From positions 1 to 7,610 of the forward strand of contig JAITWU010000372.1 in assembly GCA_031285115.1 (NCBI GenBank): DNA of 7,610 nt. The letters are read 5' to 3'. The DNA comes from Azonexus sp. Its GTDB lineage: Bacteria; Pseudomonadota; Gammaproteobacteria; Burkholderiales; Rhodocyclaceae. Below, piece after piece: positions 6,856 to 7,610 of this stretch; the first letter of the stretch is position 1, and each line of letters opens with the position of its first letter. The translations under genes were made by a program, and so were the position numbers. The notes under the pieces were generated by a model that saw nothing but the letters and a program-made list of their open reading frames with translations, did not search any database and was not told the DNA's origin.

Positions 6856-7610
6856 ATGAACTTTGCCCTGATTCTTTTTGTCCTGCTGGTGATTACCGGC
6901 GTTCTTTATGCGATCAATCTCCGGCTCAAAAAGCTGCGCCCGGCGGGCGCCAAAGAACCATTATGGGTCGAATGGGGCGCTGATTTATTTTGGGTGATCC
7001 TGATCGTCTTTGTGCTCCGTTCCTTTATCGTCGAACCCTTCAAAATTCCTTCCGGGTCGATGACGCCGACCTTGCTCGATGGCGATTTCATTCTCGTCAA
7101 CAAATTCATTTACGGTATCCGTTTGCCGGTGATCGACAAAAAGATCATTTCCGTCAGCGAGCCGCAGCGCGGCGACGTGATGGTTTTCCGTTATCCGGTG
7201 AACCCGGTGGACAACTACATCAAGCGGGTCATCGGCGTGCCGGGCGATACCATTACCTATGACAACAAACGCCTGACCATCAACGGTGAGGCGCTCGAAA
7301 CAAAGCGTATCGACGATTACTTGCACAAACTTTTTTACGCCGAGCAATATGTCGAGAAAACAGGCGACACCGAACATCGGATGCTCAATTATGTCGGCTA
7401 CTCGGCGCTGGTAGACAGAGTCGAAGATTTCCCCTACCGTGAAAATTGCACCTACAACGCAACAGGCTTTACCTGCAAAGTTCCGGCGGGGCACTATTTC
7501 ATGATGGGCGATAACCGGGACGACAGCAAGGACAGCCGTTACTGGGGCTTCGTGCCGGAAGAAAACATTGTCGGCAAGGCGTTTTTCATCTGGTTCAATT
7601 TCAATATGGG
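6856..7610 (+). CDS. lepB: Signal peptidase I (3' end outside window)
   Basis: The frame stays open from ATG 6856 to the window edge, 251 full codons. It is the inner-membrane serine protease that removes signal peptides from Sec- and Tat-exported proteins, including presumably the DegP-like protease encoded here. Two membrane helices are visible: about residues 3-20 (ALILFVLLVITGVLYAI) and 42-58 (ADLFWVILIVFVLRSFI), with a basic cytoplasmic stretch between. The catalytic Ser68 is in PFKIPSGSMTPTL, and the Lys general base is Lys123 in NYIKRVIGVPGD. The late family box GDNRDDSKDSRYWGFVP (218-234) is intact. Cys198 and Cys207 flank the TYNATGFT segment and match the place of the disulfide pair in E. 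coli LepB. The reading frame is 12 bases after lepA, forming the classical lepA-lepB operon; only some 10-20 residues should be missing by comparison with family length. The ribosome site is weak. Confidence 0.97.
   Translation, partial: MNFALILFVLLVITGVLYAINLRLKKLRPAGAKEPLWVEWGADLFWVILIVFVLRSFIVEPFKIPSGSMTPTLLDGDFILVNKFIYGIRLPVIDKKIISVSEPQRGDVMVFRYPVNPVDNYIKRVIGVPGDTITYDNKRLTINGEALETKRIDDYLHKLFYAEQYVEKTGDTEHRMLNYVGYSALVDRVEDFPYRENCTYNATGFTCKVPAGHYFMMGDNRDDSKDSRYWGFVPEENIVGKAFFIWFNFNM

Noticed and set aside
6985..7494. 169-residue open frame on the - strand opposite lepB
   Set aside because: lepB on the + strand has all catalytic boxes through this region; the opposite frame has no recognisable features.

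Overview
The window looks like a chromosomal segment of a GC-rich betaproteobacterium, most likely of the Rhodocyclales (Dechloromonas/Azonexus/Accumulibacter-like). This rests on gene order (nadB divergent from rpoE, then mucD/degP, a small glutaredoxin-like gene, lepA, lepB) and on protein character. It is inferred from memory of such genomes, not from a search.

Left part (1-907): the window opens inside the 3' end of a YgfX-like small membrane-protein gene on the + strand. Next comes a broken toxin-antitoxin pair. An MNT-type nucleotidyltransferase (antitoxin) gene and a HEPN-domain (toxin) gene still share their 4-base GTGA overlap. Each has lost an internal block that should hold its catalytic motif, and each is now frameshifted. 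Middle-left (908-2494): intact nadB on the - strand, encoding L-aspartate oxidase, the first enzyme of de novo NAD synthesis.

Centre (2495-4992): a divergent control region separates nadB from an envelope-stress block on the + strand. This block is rpoE (ECF sigma factor), a DegP/MucD periplasmic protease-chaperone with signal peptide, catalytic triad and two PDZ domains, and a small CxxC glutaredoxin-like protein that abuts it. The anti-sigma pair rseA/rseB that normally lies between rpoE and mucD is absent; only 44 bases separate the two genes.

Right part (4993-7610): a clear intrinsic terminator ends 10 bases before the lepA start and overlaps a possible 16-codon reading frame. lepA (elongation factor 4) is complete and is followed after 12 bases by lepB (signal peptidase I), which runs off the window end.

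The genes form a conserved housekeeping and envelope neighbourhood: RpoE senses and transcribes, DegP degrades misfolded exported proteins, LepA acts on ribosomes, and LepB processes exported precursors. I see no wholly new system. The most interesting points are the missing anti-sigma genes, the doubly deleted MNT/HEPN module, and the terminator plus mini-ORF placed directly against lepA.
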